Assembly (NCBI RefSeq): GCF_014651815.1
Contig: NZ_BMXP01000001.1
Span: 62,001 to 126,000, forward strand
DNA length: 64,000 nucleotides
Source of the DNA: Alteromonas halophila
GTDB taxonomy: Bacteria; Pseudomonadota; Gammaproteobacteria; Enterobacterales; Alteromonadaceae
Direction: 5' to 3'
Below, piece after piece: positions 27,058 through 36,010 of the stretch (its first letter is position 1; the number at the start of each line of letters is the position of its first letter). The notes under the pieces were generated by a model, which saw nothing but the letters and a program-made list of their open reading frames with translations, had not been told where the DNA came from and ran no database searches. The translations under genes were made by a program, and so were the position numbers.

Positions 27058-27179
27058 AGCACGATTCGCGCGCACAGGTTAAGTGGCCTGCCGTGCATAA
27101 AATCAGAATAAAATTGAATAAATAAGATAATTTAGGAGGGGCGCGCCTGTCGGAGCGAGCAGGCGCGGTATGATCAGAC

Positions 27180-27974
27180 TTAACGGTTATCCATTACCCG
27201 GGGTAAATCTTCCTCATCACGCAGGGTAAGTACTTCGACGCCGGTTTCAGTTACCAGCAAGGTGTGTTCCCACTGTGCGCTGAGGCTGCGGTCTTTAGTG
27301 ACGACAGTCCACTGGTCAGGCAGGATTTTAGAAAAACGCTTGCCGGCGTTGACCATAGGTTCAATGGTAAAGCACATACCGGCTTCAAGGACTTCACCGG
27401 TGCCTGGCCGACCGTAGTGAACAACCTGCGGCTCTTCGTGGAAGCTGGCACCGATACCGTGACCACAAAATTCACGCACTACTGAATAATTATGCTTTTC
27501 CGCATGGGTTTGGCAGATATGACCAATATCCCCAAGCCGTGTGCCCGGCTTGACGGACTTAATCGCGTTATACAGGCATTCCTGAGTAACGTTTATCAAC
27601 CGCTCTGCCAGAATCGAGGGCTTACCGACGACAAACATCTTGGATGTATCGCCGTGATAGCCGTCTTTAATGACCGTGACGTCGATATTAATGATATCGC
27701 CATCTTTAAGTTTTTTGTCAGACGGGATGCCGTGACAAATACAATGGTTGACCGACGTACATACCGATTTAGGAAACGGCGGGTTGCCATAATTCAGCGG
27801 CGCCGGAATAGCACCCTGTTCGTTCACGATATAATCATGACACAGGGTGTTCAGTTCATCGGTGGTCACCCCTTTTTTGACATGCGGAGTGATCATATTC
27901 AGGACATCGGCGGCAAGTCGGCCGGCGACGCGCATTTTTTCAATTTCTTCAGCGGTTTTGATTATTGCTGCCAC
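27180..27974 (-). CDS. map: Methionine aminopeptidase type I
   Basis: Removes the initiator methionine from nascent proteins. Metal ligands are visible in INIDVTVIKDGYHGDTSKMF (two Asp), GHGIGASFHEEP (His), MCFTIEPMV (Glu) and WEHTLLVTE (Glu). A GTG start at 27974 with AGGA four bases upstream gives 264 residues, the E. coli length. A longer in-frame reading to 28058 only runs through an octamer repeat. It is divergent from rpsB, the classic map-rpsB arrangement. Confidence 0.95.
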   Translation of the reverse strand: MAAIIKTAEEIEKMRVAGRLAADVLNMITPHVKKGVTTDELNTLCHDYIVNEQGAIPAPLNYGNPPFPKSVCTSVNHCICHGIPSDKKLKDGDIINIDVTVIKDGYHGDTSKMFVVGKPSILAERLINVTQECLYNAIKSVKPGTRLGDIGHICQTHAEKHNYSVVREFCGHGIGASFHEEPQVVHYGRPGTGEVLEAGMCFTIEPMVNAGKRFSKILPDQWTVVTKDRSLSAQWEHTLLVTETGVEVLTLRDEEDLPRVMDNR

Positions 27975-27988
27975 TGGATCCTCGATTC

Positions 27989-28025
27989 GTGAAAAGGTGA
28001 AAAGGTGAAAAGTGAATAGTGAAAA
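27989..28025. repeat. Short tandem repeat (GTGAAAAG)x3 plus degenerate units
   Basis: Three exact copies of the octamer GTGAAAAG fill 27989-28012, with decayed units to 28025. The array lies 15-50 bases upstream of the map GTG start, inside its probable 5' untranslated region. Confidence 0.75.
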
Positions 28026-28260
28026 TTCGTTAATCCCGCTGACACCTATTAGATGCACTTATCATAAAGCGGGTTAGCATTGCGCTATGTTAACGGCTCT
28101 GAGCGCCTGTGTATAGTCAGCGCGCGTTAAGCGCCGCCGGTTGCTTGATGTCAGCCCCTCCTGATTACGGGTAACGTTCAGTGTGTGATCGAGGCCACAC
28201 CACGGAAACAGGCACGGTCTGATGAGGCGTGTATCGCCGTTCGCAAACCAACGCAAAAAC

Positions 28261-28289
28261 TTGAGTTTGGCTGCCGTGCATGGTATAAA
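28261..28289 (+). promoter_or_regulatory. Sigma-70 promoter of rpsB
   Basis: TTGAGT and TATAAA spaced by 17 bases, followed by a GC-rich discriminator (GCGCGC), which is typical of growth-rate- and ppGpp-controlled ribosomal promoters. The expected start is near 28296, leaving a leader of about 160 bases. The stretch 28059-28260 upstream shows nothing else I can name. Confidence 0.7.
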
Positions 28290-28295
28290 GCGCGC

Positions 28296-28458
28296 GCTTC
28301 ACCGGATGGGAAGACCATCGTGTCGCCAATGGTGGGGCAAAAACATTAACTGAAGTAAATAACACACATACACCAACACCGGGTATCGGGGTGTCTGACA
28401 ATCAGGTCGGATCGATACGTGGGGTGTATGGAGGCCTAACCCCAAGAGGAAAATTAAA
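28296..28458 (+). promoter_or_regulatory. rpsB mRNA leader, probable S2 autoregulatory element
   Basis: A 160-base untranslated leader containing several G-rich hairpins, such as ACACC/GGTGT around 28375-28393. Gammaproteobacterial rpsB leaders bind S2 for feedback control of rpsB-tsf. The match to that motif is by position and hairpin content, not by covariance search. Confidence 0.45.
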
Positions 28459-29190
28459 ATGGCAAATGTTTCTATGCGTGACATGCTGAAAGCCGGCGTG
28501 CATTTCGGTCACCAAACCCGTTACTGGAACCCAAAGATGAAGCCTTACATCTTTGGCGCGCGTAACAAAGTTCACATCATCAACCTTGAAAAAACCGTTC
28601 CTTTATTCAACGAAGCGCTGAGCTATATGTCTGGCGTTGCTGCGAAGAAAGGCAAAATCCTGTTCGTTGGCACCAAGCGTGCTGCAGGCGAAGCAGTGAA
28701 AGAAGCGGCGGTTAAGTGTGACCAGTTCTACGTCAATAAGCGCTGGTTGGGCGGTATGCTGACCAACTGGAAAACGGTTCGTCAGTCAATCAAGCGCCTG
28801 AAAGATCTGGAACAGCAAAGCCAGGACGGAACGTTCGAAAAGCTGACCAAGAAAGAAGCGCTGATGCTGCAACGTGAAATGGACAAGCTGGAAAACAGCT
28901 TAGGTGGTATCAAAAACATGGGCGGCCTGCCTGATGCTATCTTCGTTGTTGACGCAGACCACGAACATATCGCGGTAACTGAAGCACGTAACCTGGGTAT
29001 CCCGGTAGTTGGTGTTGTTGATACTAACTCTGATCCAGATGGTGTTGACTACATCATCCCTGGTAACGATGACGCTATCCGTGCCGTACAACTGTATCTG
29101 GAAGCCGCTGCTAACGCAGTTAACCAGGGACGCGACAGCAACCTGGAAGCGCAAGCAGAGCAAGACGACTTCGTAGAAACGGCGGAGTAA
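28459..29190 (+). CDS. rpsB: 30S ribosomal protein S2
   Basis: A 243-residue ribosomal protein with the S2 hallmarks [20 protein letters not shown] near the N-terminus and [11 protein letters not shown] around residue 95. It is required for S1 binding to the 30S subunit. AGAGGA precedes the ATG. First gene of the rpsB-tsf operon and of the following long plus-strand cluster. The gene body is rich in favoured codons, unlike its surroundings. Confidence 0.98.
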   Translation: MANVSMRDMLKAGVHFGHQTRYWNPKMKPYIFGARNKVHIINLEKTVPLFNEALSYMSGVAAKKGKILFVGTKRAAGEAVKEAAVKCDQFYVNKRWLGGMLTNWKTVRQSIKRLKDLEQQSQDGTFEKLTKKEALMLQREMDKLENSLGGIKNMGGLPDAIFVVDADHEHIAVTEARNLGIPVVGVVDTNSDPDGVDYIIPGNDDAIRAVQLYLEAAANAVNQGRDSNLEAQAEQDDFVETAE

Positions 29191-29252
29191 TGTCTCCCTC
29201 GTCCCTGTCATCATATTCACATGTGGCAGGGGTAAACTACGCACGTTAATAA

Positions 29253-29280
29253 AAGAGGGTCTGTTCAGACCCTCTTATCC
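29253..29280 (+). terminator. Attenuator-type hairpin between rpsB and tsf
   Basis: An inverted repeat AAGAGGGTCTG/CAGACCCTCTT (29253-29263 with 29266-29276) with a very tight loop and a short A/T tail. In E. coli a partial terminator also lies between rpsB and tsf. Confidence 0.6.
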
Positions 29281-29311
29281 ATTGAATATTTAAATGCTGA
29301 GGAATTGAAAA

Positions 29312-30184
29312 ATGGCAGTGACTGCAGCACTAGTAAAAGAACTGCGTGAGCGCACAGGCGCCGGCATGCTGGACTGTAAAAAGGCGCTGGTTGAAACCGA
29401 TGGTGATATCGAAAAAGCCATCGAAAATATGCGCAAATCTGGTCAGGCTAAAGCCGCTAAGAAAGCAGGTCGTATCGCCGCTGAAGGTGTGATCCTGACT
29501 AAAGTTGCCAATGGTCGCGCAACCATGCTTGAGCTGAACTGCGAAACTGACTTCGTGGCACGCGATGACAGCTTCCTGAAGTTTGGTAATGAGCTTCTGG
29601 ACCTGGCAGCAGAAAAGAACATCAACGACGTAGACAGCCTGAATGACGCTGAACTGAATGGCGAGAAAGTGTCTGAAGTTCGCGAAGCGCTGGTAGCTAA
29701 AATCGGTGAAAACATCGGTCCACGTCGTGTTATCAACGTTGAAGGTGACAACCTGGGCGCGTATGTCCACGGTGGCCGTATTGGCGTTATCTCTATCCTT
29801 GAAGGCGGTGACGAAGACCTGGCGAAAGACGTTGCCATGCATGTTGCGGCAGCCAACCCACAGTACGTTAAACCTGAAAACGTACCAGAAGAAGTGGTTG
29901 AGAAAGAGAAGTCTATCCAGATCGAAATCGCAATGCAGTCTGGCAAGCCTGCTGAAATTGCAGAAAAAATGGTTGCTGGCCGCATGAAGAAATTCACCGG
30001 CGAAGTCAGCCTGACAGGTCAGCCTTTCGTCAAAGATCCTTCAATGAACGTGTCTGAGTTGCTGAGCAACAACGGTGCGGACGTGATCAACTTCGTACGT
30101 TTCGAAGTCGGTGAAGGTATCGAGAAAAAGACAGAAGACTTTGCTGCGGAAGTTGCAGCGCAAATGGAAGCGGCAAAGAAATAA
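29312..30184 (+). CDS. tsf: Translation elongation factor Ts
   Basis: Guanine-nucleotide exchange factor for EF-Tu. The 290 residues open with the UBA-like region [16 protein letters not shown] and have the family motif [12 protein letters not shown] near residues 75-86, followed by the two-part core and coiled coil. AGGAA precedes the ATG. Ends at a clear terminator. Confidence 0.98.
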   Translation: MAVTAALVKELRERTGAGMLDCKKALVETDGDIEKAIENMRKSGQAKAAKKAGRIAAEGVILTKVANGRATMLELNCETDFVARDDSFLKFGNELLDLAAEKNINDVDSLNDAELNGEKVSEVREALVAKIGENIGPRRVINVEGDNLGAYVHGGRIGVISILEGGDEDLAKDVAMHVAAANPQYVKPENVPEEVVEKEKSIQIEIAMQSGKPAEIAEKMVAGRMKKFTGEVSLTGQPFVKDPSMNVSELLSNNGADVINFVRFEVGEGIEKKTEDFAAEVAAQMEAAKK

Positions 30185-30230
30185 ATACGCCGTTTGACTT
30201 TTGCACGTAGCGATTGTCAGATACACTACG

Positions 30231-30257
30231 AGCACCTCTTCGGGGGTGCTTTTTTAT
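30231..30257 (+). terminator. Rho-independent terminator after tsf
   Basis: An 8-bp stem (AGCACCTC with GGGGTGCT) around a TTCG tetraloop, followed by seven T. Confidence 0.9.
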
Positions 30258-30393
30258 AGGGGAAGCGGCAAAATAAGTACACGCTTTTCCTGCCTAAAGT
30301 TAAACGGCGAATCGGTTTGTCACAAACTTTTTATGAAACGGCAGGTTTTTTGAAAAATTTGCGACAAGCCGAGTCACGAGGACATATCTAACA

Positions 30394-31125
30394 ATGAGTA
30401 TCACACCGAAATCAGCATACCGTCGCATACTGTTAAAACTTAGCGGTGAAGCCCTGATGGGAAAAGAAGGGTTCGGTATCGACCCTAAAGTCCTCGATCG
30501 CATGGCGCAGGAAATCAAAGAGCTGGTAGAGCTGGGCGTTCAGGTTGGACTGGTTATTGGTGGTGGTAACTTATTCCGTGGTGAAGGTCTGGCGAAAGCC
30601 GGTATGAATCGTGTGGTCGGTGACCATATGGGTATGCTGGCCACTGTCATGAATGGCCTGGCCATGCGCGACGCCCTGCACCGCGCATTTGTCAATGCAC
30701 GCATGATGTCAGCTATTCCGCTGAATGGCGTGTGTGATGCGTACAACTGGGCAGAAGCCATCAGTTTGCTTAAATCAGGGCGTGTGGTTATCTTTTCTGC
30801 CGGGACCGGCAATCCGTTTTTTACTACGGATTCGGCCGCCTGTCTGCGTGGTATCGAAATCGAAGCTGATGCTGTGCTTAAAGCCACTAAGGTAGATGGC
30901 GTATACAGTGATGACCCGGTTAAAAACCCCGACGCGACCCTGTATGATCACCTGAGCTATCAGGAAGTGCTGGAGAAAGAACTGAAGGTCATGGACTTGT
31001 CTGCCTTTACGCTGGCCCGTGATCACGGATTGCCAATTCGGGTGTTTAATATGAACGAGCCTGGGTGCCTGAAACGCGTTGTTATGGGCGAAAAAGAAGG
31101 CACGCTGATAGACAGCGCCGAGTAA
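30394..31125 (+). CDS. pyrH: Uridylate kinase
   Basis: Phosphorylates UMP to UDP, a step shared by RNA and cell-wall precursor synthesis. The 243 residues have the amino-acid-kinase fold: [13 protein letters not shown] at the start, [20 protein letters not shown] near residue 55, and [17 protein letters not shown] near 130. Located between tsf and frr as in most gammaproteobacteria, with a 33-base gap to frr. Confidence 0.97.
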   Translation: MSITPKSAYRRILLKLSGEALMGKEGFGIDPKVLDRMAQEIKELVELGVQVGLVIGGGNLFRGEGLAKAGMNRVVGDHMGMLATVMNGLAMRDALHRAFVNARMMSAIPLNGVCDAYNWAEAISLLKSGRVVIFSAGTGNPFFTTDSAACLRGIEIEADAVLKATKVDGVYSDDPVKNPDATLYDHLSYQEVLEKELKVMDLSAFTLARDHGLPIRVFNMNEPGCLKRVVMGEKEGTLIDSAE

Positions 31126-31158
31126 ACCAATTAGCTAAAGCCAAATAGGAAATAAACT

Positions 31159-31716
31159 GTGATTGATGAGATAGAAAAAGATGCGCAAGAGCGTATGGAA
31201 AAAAGCATCAGCGCACTGAAGAGCCAGTTAAGTAAAATTCATACAGGCCGCGCTCACCCCAGTCTTCTGGACGGTATCATGGTGCCTTATTACGGTGTCG
31301 ACACGCCGCTGAAGCAGGTCGCCAACGTCGTGGCCGAAGATAGCCGCACGCTGGCGCTGACGGTGTTTGATAAAAGTGCCATCCAGGCTGTTGAAAAGGC
31401 GATCATGCAGGCCAATCTGGGACTAAACCCAATGAGTGCGGGTGGTGCCATCCGAATTCCTTTACCGCCTCTGACTGAGGAGCGCCGTAAAGATCTTATC
31501 CGCGTGGTAAGAAACGATGCCGAGCAAGGCCGTGTTGCGATCCGCAACATTCGCCGGGATGCGAACAGCGACGTTAAAGAATTGCTCAAAGAAAAAGAAA
31601 TCAGTGAAGATGAATGCCGCGCAGCTGAGGAAAATATCCAGACGCTGACCGACGGTTGCATCAAGCAAGTCGATGCCGTGCTGGCCGACAAAGAAAAAGA
31701 GCTGATGGAAGTTTAA
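31159..31716 (+). CDS. frr: Ribosome recycling factor
   Basis: With EF-G it splits post-termination ribosomes. The 185-residue protein is an L-shaped two-domain molecule; the [20 protein letters not shown] segment and [20 protein letters not shown] are diagnostic. GTG start with AGGAAA upstream. Essential gene in E. coli. Confidence 0.97.
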   Translation: MIDEIEKDAQERMEKSISALKSQLSKIHTGRAHPSLLDGIMVPYYGVDTPLKQVANVVAEDSRTLALTVFDKSAIQAVEKAIMQANLGLNPMSAGGAIRIPLPPLTEERRKDLIRVVRNDAEQGRVAIRNIRRDANSDVKELLKEKEISEDECRAAEENIQTLTDGCIKQVDAVLADKEKELMEV

Positions 31717-31724
31717 GCAAAGCA

Positions 31725-32504
31725 ATGATAGGCAAGCGGTCACCGATAAAAAACGACACAGTCAACGTAGCAGGTGAGACTGCGGGCCCTCGTCATGTTG
31801 CCATTATTATGGATGGTAACGGACGCTGGGCACAAAAGAAAGGCAAGCTACGCACGTTTGGTCATCGCGCCGGCGTGGAATCGGTGCGCGCGGTGGTCCG
31901 CTTTGCGCGTAAAGCGGGGATTGAGTCGCTGACCTTATTTGCGTTTTCCAGCGAAAACTGGAAGCGTCCGGAAGAAGAAGTCAGTGTATTGATGGATCTA
32001 TTCAATCTGGTGCTCAACAACGAAGCTAAGCGGTTGAATAAAAACGGCGTAAGGCTGAAAGTGATTGGCGATCTTGACGCCTTCGACACCAAGCTGGTTG
32101 AGAAGATCCGTAAAGCTGAAGCCATGACCGCAGATAATGACGCGCTGGTACTGAATATTGCGGCAAACTATGGTGGTCGCTGGGATATTGTTAATGCGGC
32201 GAAGTCGCTGGCTGACGAAGTCTCTCAGGGTAAGCTGTCAGTCGACAATATTGATGAAGCAACGTTTAACCAGTTTACGTCTACCGCCGCCCTGCCAGAA
32301 CTGGATTTATTGATCCGTACCGGTGGCGAGCACAGAATCAGCAATTTTCTGTTGTGGCAATGTGCTTACGCCGAGTTATTTTTTACTGATGTGCTATGGC
32401 CTGATTTTAATGAAGATGTGTTTCAGCAGGCTGTGGACGACTACAATGTGCGCCAGCGCCGATTCGGGCTTACCGGCGAACAAGTGGCATCCGCTGGGAA
32501 CTAA
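31725..32504 (+). CDS. uppS: Undecaprenyl diphosphate synthase
   Basis: Cis-prenyltransferase making the C55 lipid carrier for peptidoglycan and other cell-surface polymers. From the ATG at 31725 the 259-residue protein has the catalytic motif HVAIIMDGNGRWAQ (Asp30) and the conserved RTGGEHRISNFLLWQ region. An in-frame upstream extension inside frr is not a likely start. It is followed by cdsA and dxr, the usual isoprenoid/lipid block. Confidence 0.96.
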   Translation: MIGKRSPIKNDTVNVAGETAGPRHVAIIMDGNGRWAQKKGKLRTFGHRAGVESVRAVVRFARKAGIESLTLFAFSSENWKRPEEEVSVLMDLFNLVLNNEAKRLNKNGVRLKVIGDLDAFDTKLVEKIRKAEAMTADNDALVLNIAANYGGRWDIVNAAKSLADEVSQGKLSVDNIDEATFNQFTSTAALPELDLLIRTGGEHRISNFLLWQCAYAELFFTDVLWPDFNEDVFQQAVDDYNVRQRRFGLTGEQVASAGN

Positions 32505-32558
32505 CAGGATGATCCCGGGCAACAGGCGGAGCCTGAAAACAGGAGCCGAAAGCCGATT

Positions 32559-33422
32559 ATGCTAAAAGAACGAATTATTACCGCGCTGATCCTCGCACCG
32601 CTGGCGCTGATTGCCATTTTGTTTCTCCCTATTTTCTGGTTTGAAATTACCATTGCCGGTGTGGTGGCGATAGGTGCTTACGAATGGGCCAATCTCTCCG
32701 GCATCTGCGAACGGCCCAAAAAAGCCTTATTCGCGCTGGCTGCGTTTAGTATTTGTAGCCTGCTGTCGCTTATCGTCGACGAACAGGCCATTTGGTATCA
32801 GGGCCAGTTACATTTATTGTATCGCCTGATTCTGGGGCTCGCCGTTGCCTGGTGGCTGCTGTCTCTGGCCATGATTATTGCTTACCCTCGCTATACGTCA
32901 CTATGGCGCAACAGCCGCAGCGTCCGTACTACCTTTGGCTTTCTTACCCTGATACCCACCTGGGTCGCTATCACAGCGCTGCGCACCAGTTTGTATGATG
33001 TCGATCCGTTTTATGGCGCTTCACTCATCTTTTATGTGCTTGGGATAGTCTGGGCAGCGGATATCGGAGCGTTCTTTGTCGGCGTGAAGTTCGGCCGGCA
33101 TAAGTTGCGGCCCGAAGTGTCACCGGGAAAAACGCTGGAAGGCTTGCTGGGCGGCGTGATGGCATCGCTGGCAATTATTGCCTTTGCGGCATTGCACTAT
33201 CAGGTTGAACCGTCCCGAATCTGGTTACATCTTATTATTGGTGGGGTTACAGTGGCTGTCTCGGCGCTGGGTGATCTTAATGAAAGTATGCTCAAACGTT
33301 GTGCCGGCATTAAAGACAGTGGCCGAATTCTGCCAGGGCACGGCGGCGTGCTGGATCGAATTGACAGTCTTACTGCCGCCTTTCCGGTGTTTGCCTTCTG
33401 CTATGTGATTTGGATGGCATAA
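32559..33422 (+). CDS. cdsA: Phosphatidate cytidylyltransferase
   Basis: Makes CDP-diacylglycerol from phosphatidate and CTP, the branch point of phospholipid synthesis. A 287-residue inner-membrane protein with several helices and the signature SALGDLNESMLKRCAGIKDS then LPGHGGVLDRIDSL near the C-terminus. Its stop overlaps the dxr start by one base. Confidence 0.97.
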   Translation: MLKERIITALILAPLALIAILFLPIFWFEITIAGVVAIGAYEWANLSGICERPKKALFALAAFSICSLLSLIVDEQAIWYQGQLHLLYRLILGLAVAWWLLSLAMIIAYPRYTSLWRNSRSVRTTFGFLTLIPTWVAITALRTSLYDVDPFYGASLIFYVLGIVWAADIGAFFVGVKFGRHKLRPEVSPGKTLEGLLGGVMASLAIIAFAALHYQVEPSRIWLHLIIGGVTVAVSALGDLNESMLKRCAGIKDSGRILPGHGGVLDRIDSLTAAFPVFAFCYVIWMA

Positions 33423-34609
33423 TGCAGACCGTTACGATCCTCGGGGCCACTGGCTCTATTGGCTGTAGTACACTGGATGTTGTTGCCCGTCACCCACAGC
33501 GGTACCGGGTGTTCGCCCTGACCGGTCATCAGCGCGTTGAAACGTTAATGCAGCAGGCCAAGGTCTGTATGCCCCGTTACGTGGTGCTGGCCGATGAATC
33601 CCACTACCAAAAGGCCAAAACGCTGGCCGAAGAGATGGGCATTACGGCCGATATTCTGTGTGGCGCGAGCGCTCTGGAAGACGTCGCCAGTGCCAGTGAA
33701 GTAGATATCGTGATGGCTGCCATTGTTGGCGCAGCCGGCTTACTGCCGACGCTCGCAGCGGTGCGCTCTGGCAAACGTGTATTACTTGCTAATAAAGAAG
33801 CACTGGTTATGTCAGGCTCGCTACTGGTTGATGCCGCGAATCAGTCTGGTGCAACTATCCTGCCTATCGACAGTGAACACAATGCTATTTTCCAGTGTCT
33901 GCCGCGAGACTATGCCTATGGGCGTCTGGCCGACAGTGGCGTGACGCAAATTTTGCTGACCGGCTCTGGGGGGCCGTTTCGTACCCGGGCGCTGGATACC
34001 TTTGACGCCATTACGATTGACGAAGCCTGTTACCACCCGAACTGGTCAATGGGACGTAAAATCACCGTTGATTCGGCGACCATGATGAACAAAGGGCTGG
34101 AATTTATCGAAGCCTGCTGGCTGTTCGGCGTGCAGCCTGATGACATCACGGTTGTACTGCACCCACAAAGTACTATTCATTCCATGGTTCAGTACACGGA
34201 TGGCTCGGTGATCGCACAACTCGGTGAGCCGGATATGCGTACCCCTATCGCCTATGGTCTGGCCTACCCGCAGCGCATTGAGGCGGGGGTGGCGCCGCTG
34301 GATTTTGCCACGCTGACCTCGCTGGAATTTTCAACGCCCTGTCAGCAGCGCTATCCCAACCTGCAACTGGCCATAGATGCCTGCCGTGAAGGTCAGGCGG
34401 CGACAACACGCTTAAATGCAGCGAATGAAGTTGCGGTGGGGGCTTTCCTGAACGGACAGATACGCTTTACCGATATTGCCAGCGTCAATGAAGAAACCTT
34501 AAATCGTCTGGAACCTCTCAGCGTTTCATCACTCCAACACATTCTGGAGCAGGACAGCAGTGCCCGCGAAGTTGCGAATCATATTGTCAGAGGGTTGTCA
34601 TCGTGCTGA
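33422..34609 (+). CDS. dxr: 1-deoxy-D-xylulose 5-phosphate reductoisomerase
   Basis: Second step of the non-mevalonate isoprenoid pathway; converts DXP to MEP with NADPH. The 395-residue protein has the NADPH loop TILGATGSIG at its start, metal and substrate residues in PIDSEHNAIFQCL, and the GSGGPF loop. The ATG at 33422 overlaps the cdsA stop; an in-frame ATG at 33410 lies inside cdsA and is less likely. Confidence 0.97.
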   Translation: MQTVTILGATGSIGCSTLDVVARHPQRYRVFALTGHQRVETLMQQAKVCMPRYVVLADESHYQKAKTLAEEMGITADILCGASALEDVASASEVDIVMAAIVGAAGLLPTLAAVRSGKRVLLANKEALVMSGSLLVDAANQSGATILPIDSEHNAIFQCLPRDYAYGRLADSGVTQILLTGSGGPFRTRALDTFDAITIDEACYHPNWSMGRKITVDSATMMNKGLEFIEACWLFGVQPDDITVVLHPQSTIHSMVQYTDGSVIAQLGEPDMRTPIAYGLAYPQRIEAGVAPLDFATLTSLEFSTPCQQRYPNLQLAIDACREGQAATTRLNAANEVAVGAFLNGQIRFTDIASVNEETLNRLEPLSVSSLQHILEQDSSAREVANHIVRGLSSC

Positions 34610-35955
34610 GTTTTATTTGGAGCCTGGGCGCATTTATCGTTGCGCTGGGGATACTGGTCGCCGTACATGAGTGGGGACACTTCTATGTGGCGCGCCGGTG
34701 TGGCGTTCATGTCGAACGCTTTTCCATTGGCTTTGGTAAGCCATTATGGCGTCGTAAAAGCCAGCGTGGCACGGAATACGTGATTGCCGCCATTCCTCTG
34801 GGCGGCTATGTACGCATGCTGGACGGCCGGGTCGATGAGATCCCGCCAGGCATGGAAAATAAGGCCTTTAATAACAAGCCCGTATTGCAGCGAATGGCGA
34901 TTATAGCAGCTGGCCCTGGGGTGAACTTTTTGTTTGCTATTGCGGCGCTTTATCTTATGTTTCTGGTCGGCTTGCAGACCGTAAAGCCAGTGGTTAAAAC
35001 CGTTGAGCCTGACAGCATTGTGGCCCAGGCAGGGCTGAATGCCGGTGATGAAATTACTGCGGTTGGCGAACGTGCGACTCCTGACTGGGAGGCCGTCAAC
35101 CTGGAGCTGGTATCCTATATCGGTAAGTCTGAAACCCCGGTCACCATTGTCGATCAGCAGGGGACATCGCGAACGTTACTTTTATCTACCTCTGACTGGA
35201 ACTTTGACCCGGATAAAGAGTCTCCCCTTAACAGTTTGGGAATGACGCCATTTCGGCCCGATGCCACCCTGACGCTGGCGTTGGTGGGTGAGGATTCACC
35301 GGCTCAGAAAGCGGGGCTGGCAGTGGGTGATACGATAACGCATATCAATGATGAGCCTGTAAAAAACTGGTCAGCGCTGGTGGAACGAATCGCCAGCAAC
35401 CCCGGAGAGGCCGTGGATATCCGCGTAAATAGGGATGGACAGACCCGGACGATTAATGCCAACATTGCCCGCCGTGAATCATCACAGGGCCAACAAGGCT
35501 ACCTTGGTGTGAGCCCGGAATTTGAAGAATGGCCTGATGGCTATGTCTTTACACACCAGTATGGACCTATTGAGTCCATAAGTCGGGCAGCAGATAAAAC
35601 GTGGCGTCTGATGACACTTAGCGTGGAAATGATAGGTAAGCTGCTAACAGGTGATGTGTCAGTAAAAAACCTGAGCGGCCCGATTTCTATCGCACAGGGA
35701 GCAGGGGTCAGTGCTGGCTATGGACTGGCATATTTCCTCAGTTTCCTTGCCCTGATCAGTGTGAACCTTGGCATTATCAACCTTCTGCCATTGCCCATGC
35801 TGGATGGCGGTCATCTGATGTATTTCACCGTGGAATGGATTACCGGCAAGCCGGTTCCCGAAGCCGTCCAGGAATGGGGTTTTAGAATAGGGGGGGTGCT
35901 GTTATTTACCATAATGAGCATCGCCATTATAAATGATATCGCCCGCATCAGTTAA
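34603..35955 (+). CDS. rseP: Intramembrane zinc protease RseP
   Basis: Site-2 protease that cuts RseA within the membrane to release sigma-E during envelope stress. 450 residues: first helix with the zinc motif HEWGH (22-26), two periplasmic PDZ domains in the middle (about 115-300), and a C-terminal helix with LLPLPMLDGGHLMY carrying the third zinc ligand. GTG start overlapping the dxr end by 7 bases. Next to bamA, whose assembly it monitors. Confidence 0.97.
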   Translation: MLSFIWSLGAFIVALGILVAVHEWGHFYVARRCGVHVERFSIGFGKPLWRRKSQRGTEYVIAAIPLGGYVRMLDGRVDEIPPGMENKAFNNKPVLQRMAIIAAGPGVNFLFAIAALYLMFLVGLQTVKPVVKTVEPDSIVAQAGLNAGDEITAVGERATPDWEAVNLELVSYIGKSETPVTIVDQQGTSRTLLLSTSDWNFDPDKESPLNSLGMTPFRPDATLTLALVGEDSPAQKAGLAVGDTITHINDEPVKNWSALVERIASNPGEAVDIRVNRDGQTRTINANIARRESSQGQQGYLGVSPEFEEWPDGYVFTHQYGPIESISRAADKTWRLMTLSVEMIGKLLTGDVSVKNLSGPISIAQGAGVSAGYGLAYFLSFLALISVNLGIINLLPLPMLDGGHLMYFTVEWITGKPVPEAVQEWGFRIGGVLLFTIMSIAIINDIARIS

Positions 35956-36010
35956 GATAAGGGCGACACCAATCAAGCTAACAAAAACGCGGCCAGGAAA
36001 AGAAGAATAG

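Noticed and set aside
27138..27168. GC-rich hairpin after map as a terminator
   Set aside because: An 8-bp stem exists, but no T-run follows on the minus strand.
27975..28058. In-frame N-terminal extension of map by 28 residues
   Set aside because: It translates the GTGAAAAG repeat into a low-complexity leader and lacks a ribosome site; the GTG at 27974 with AGGA gives the family length of 264.
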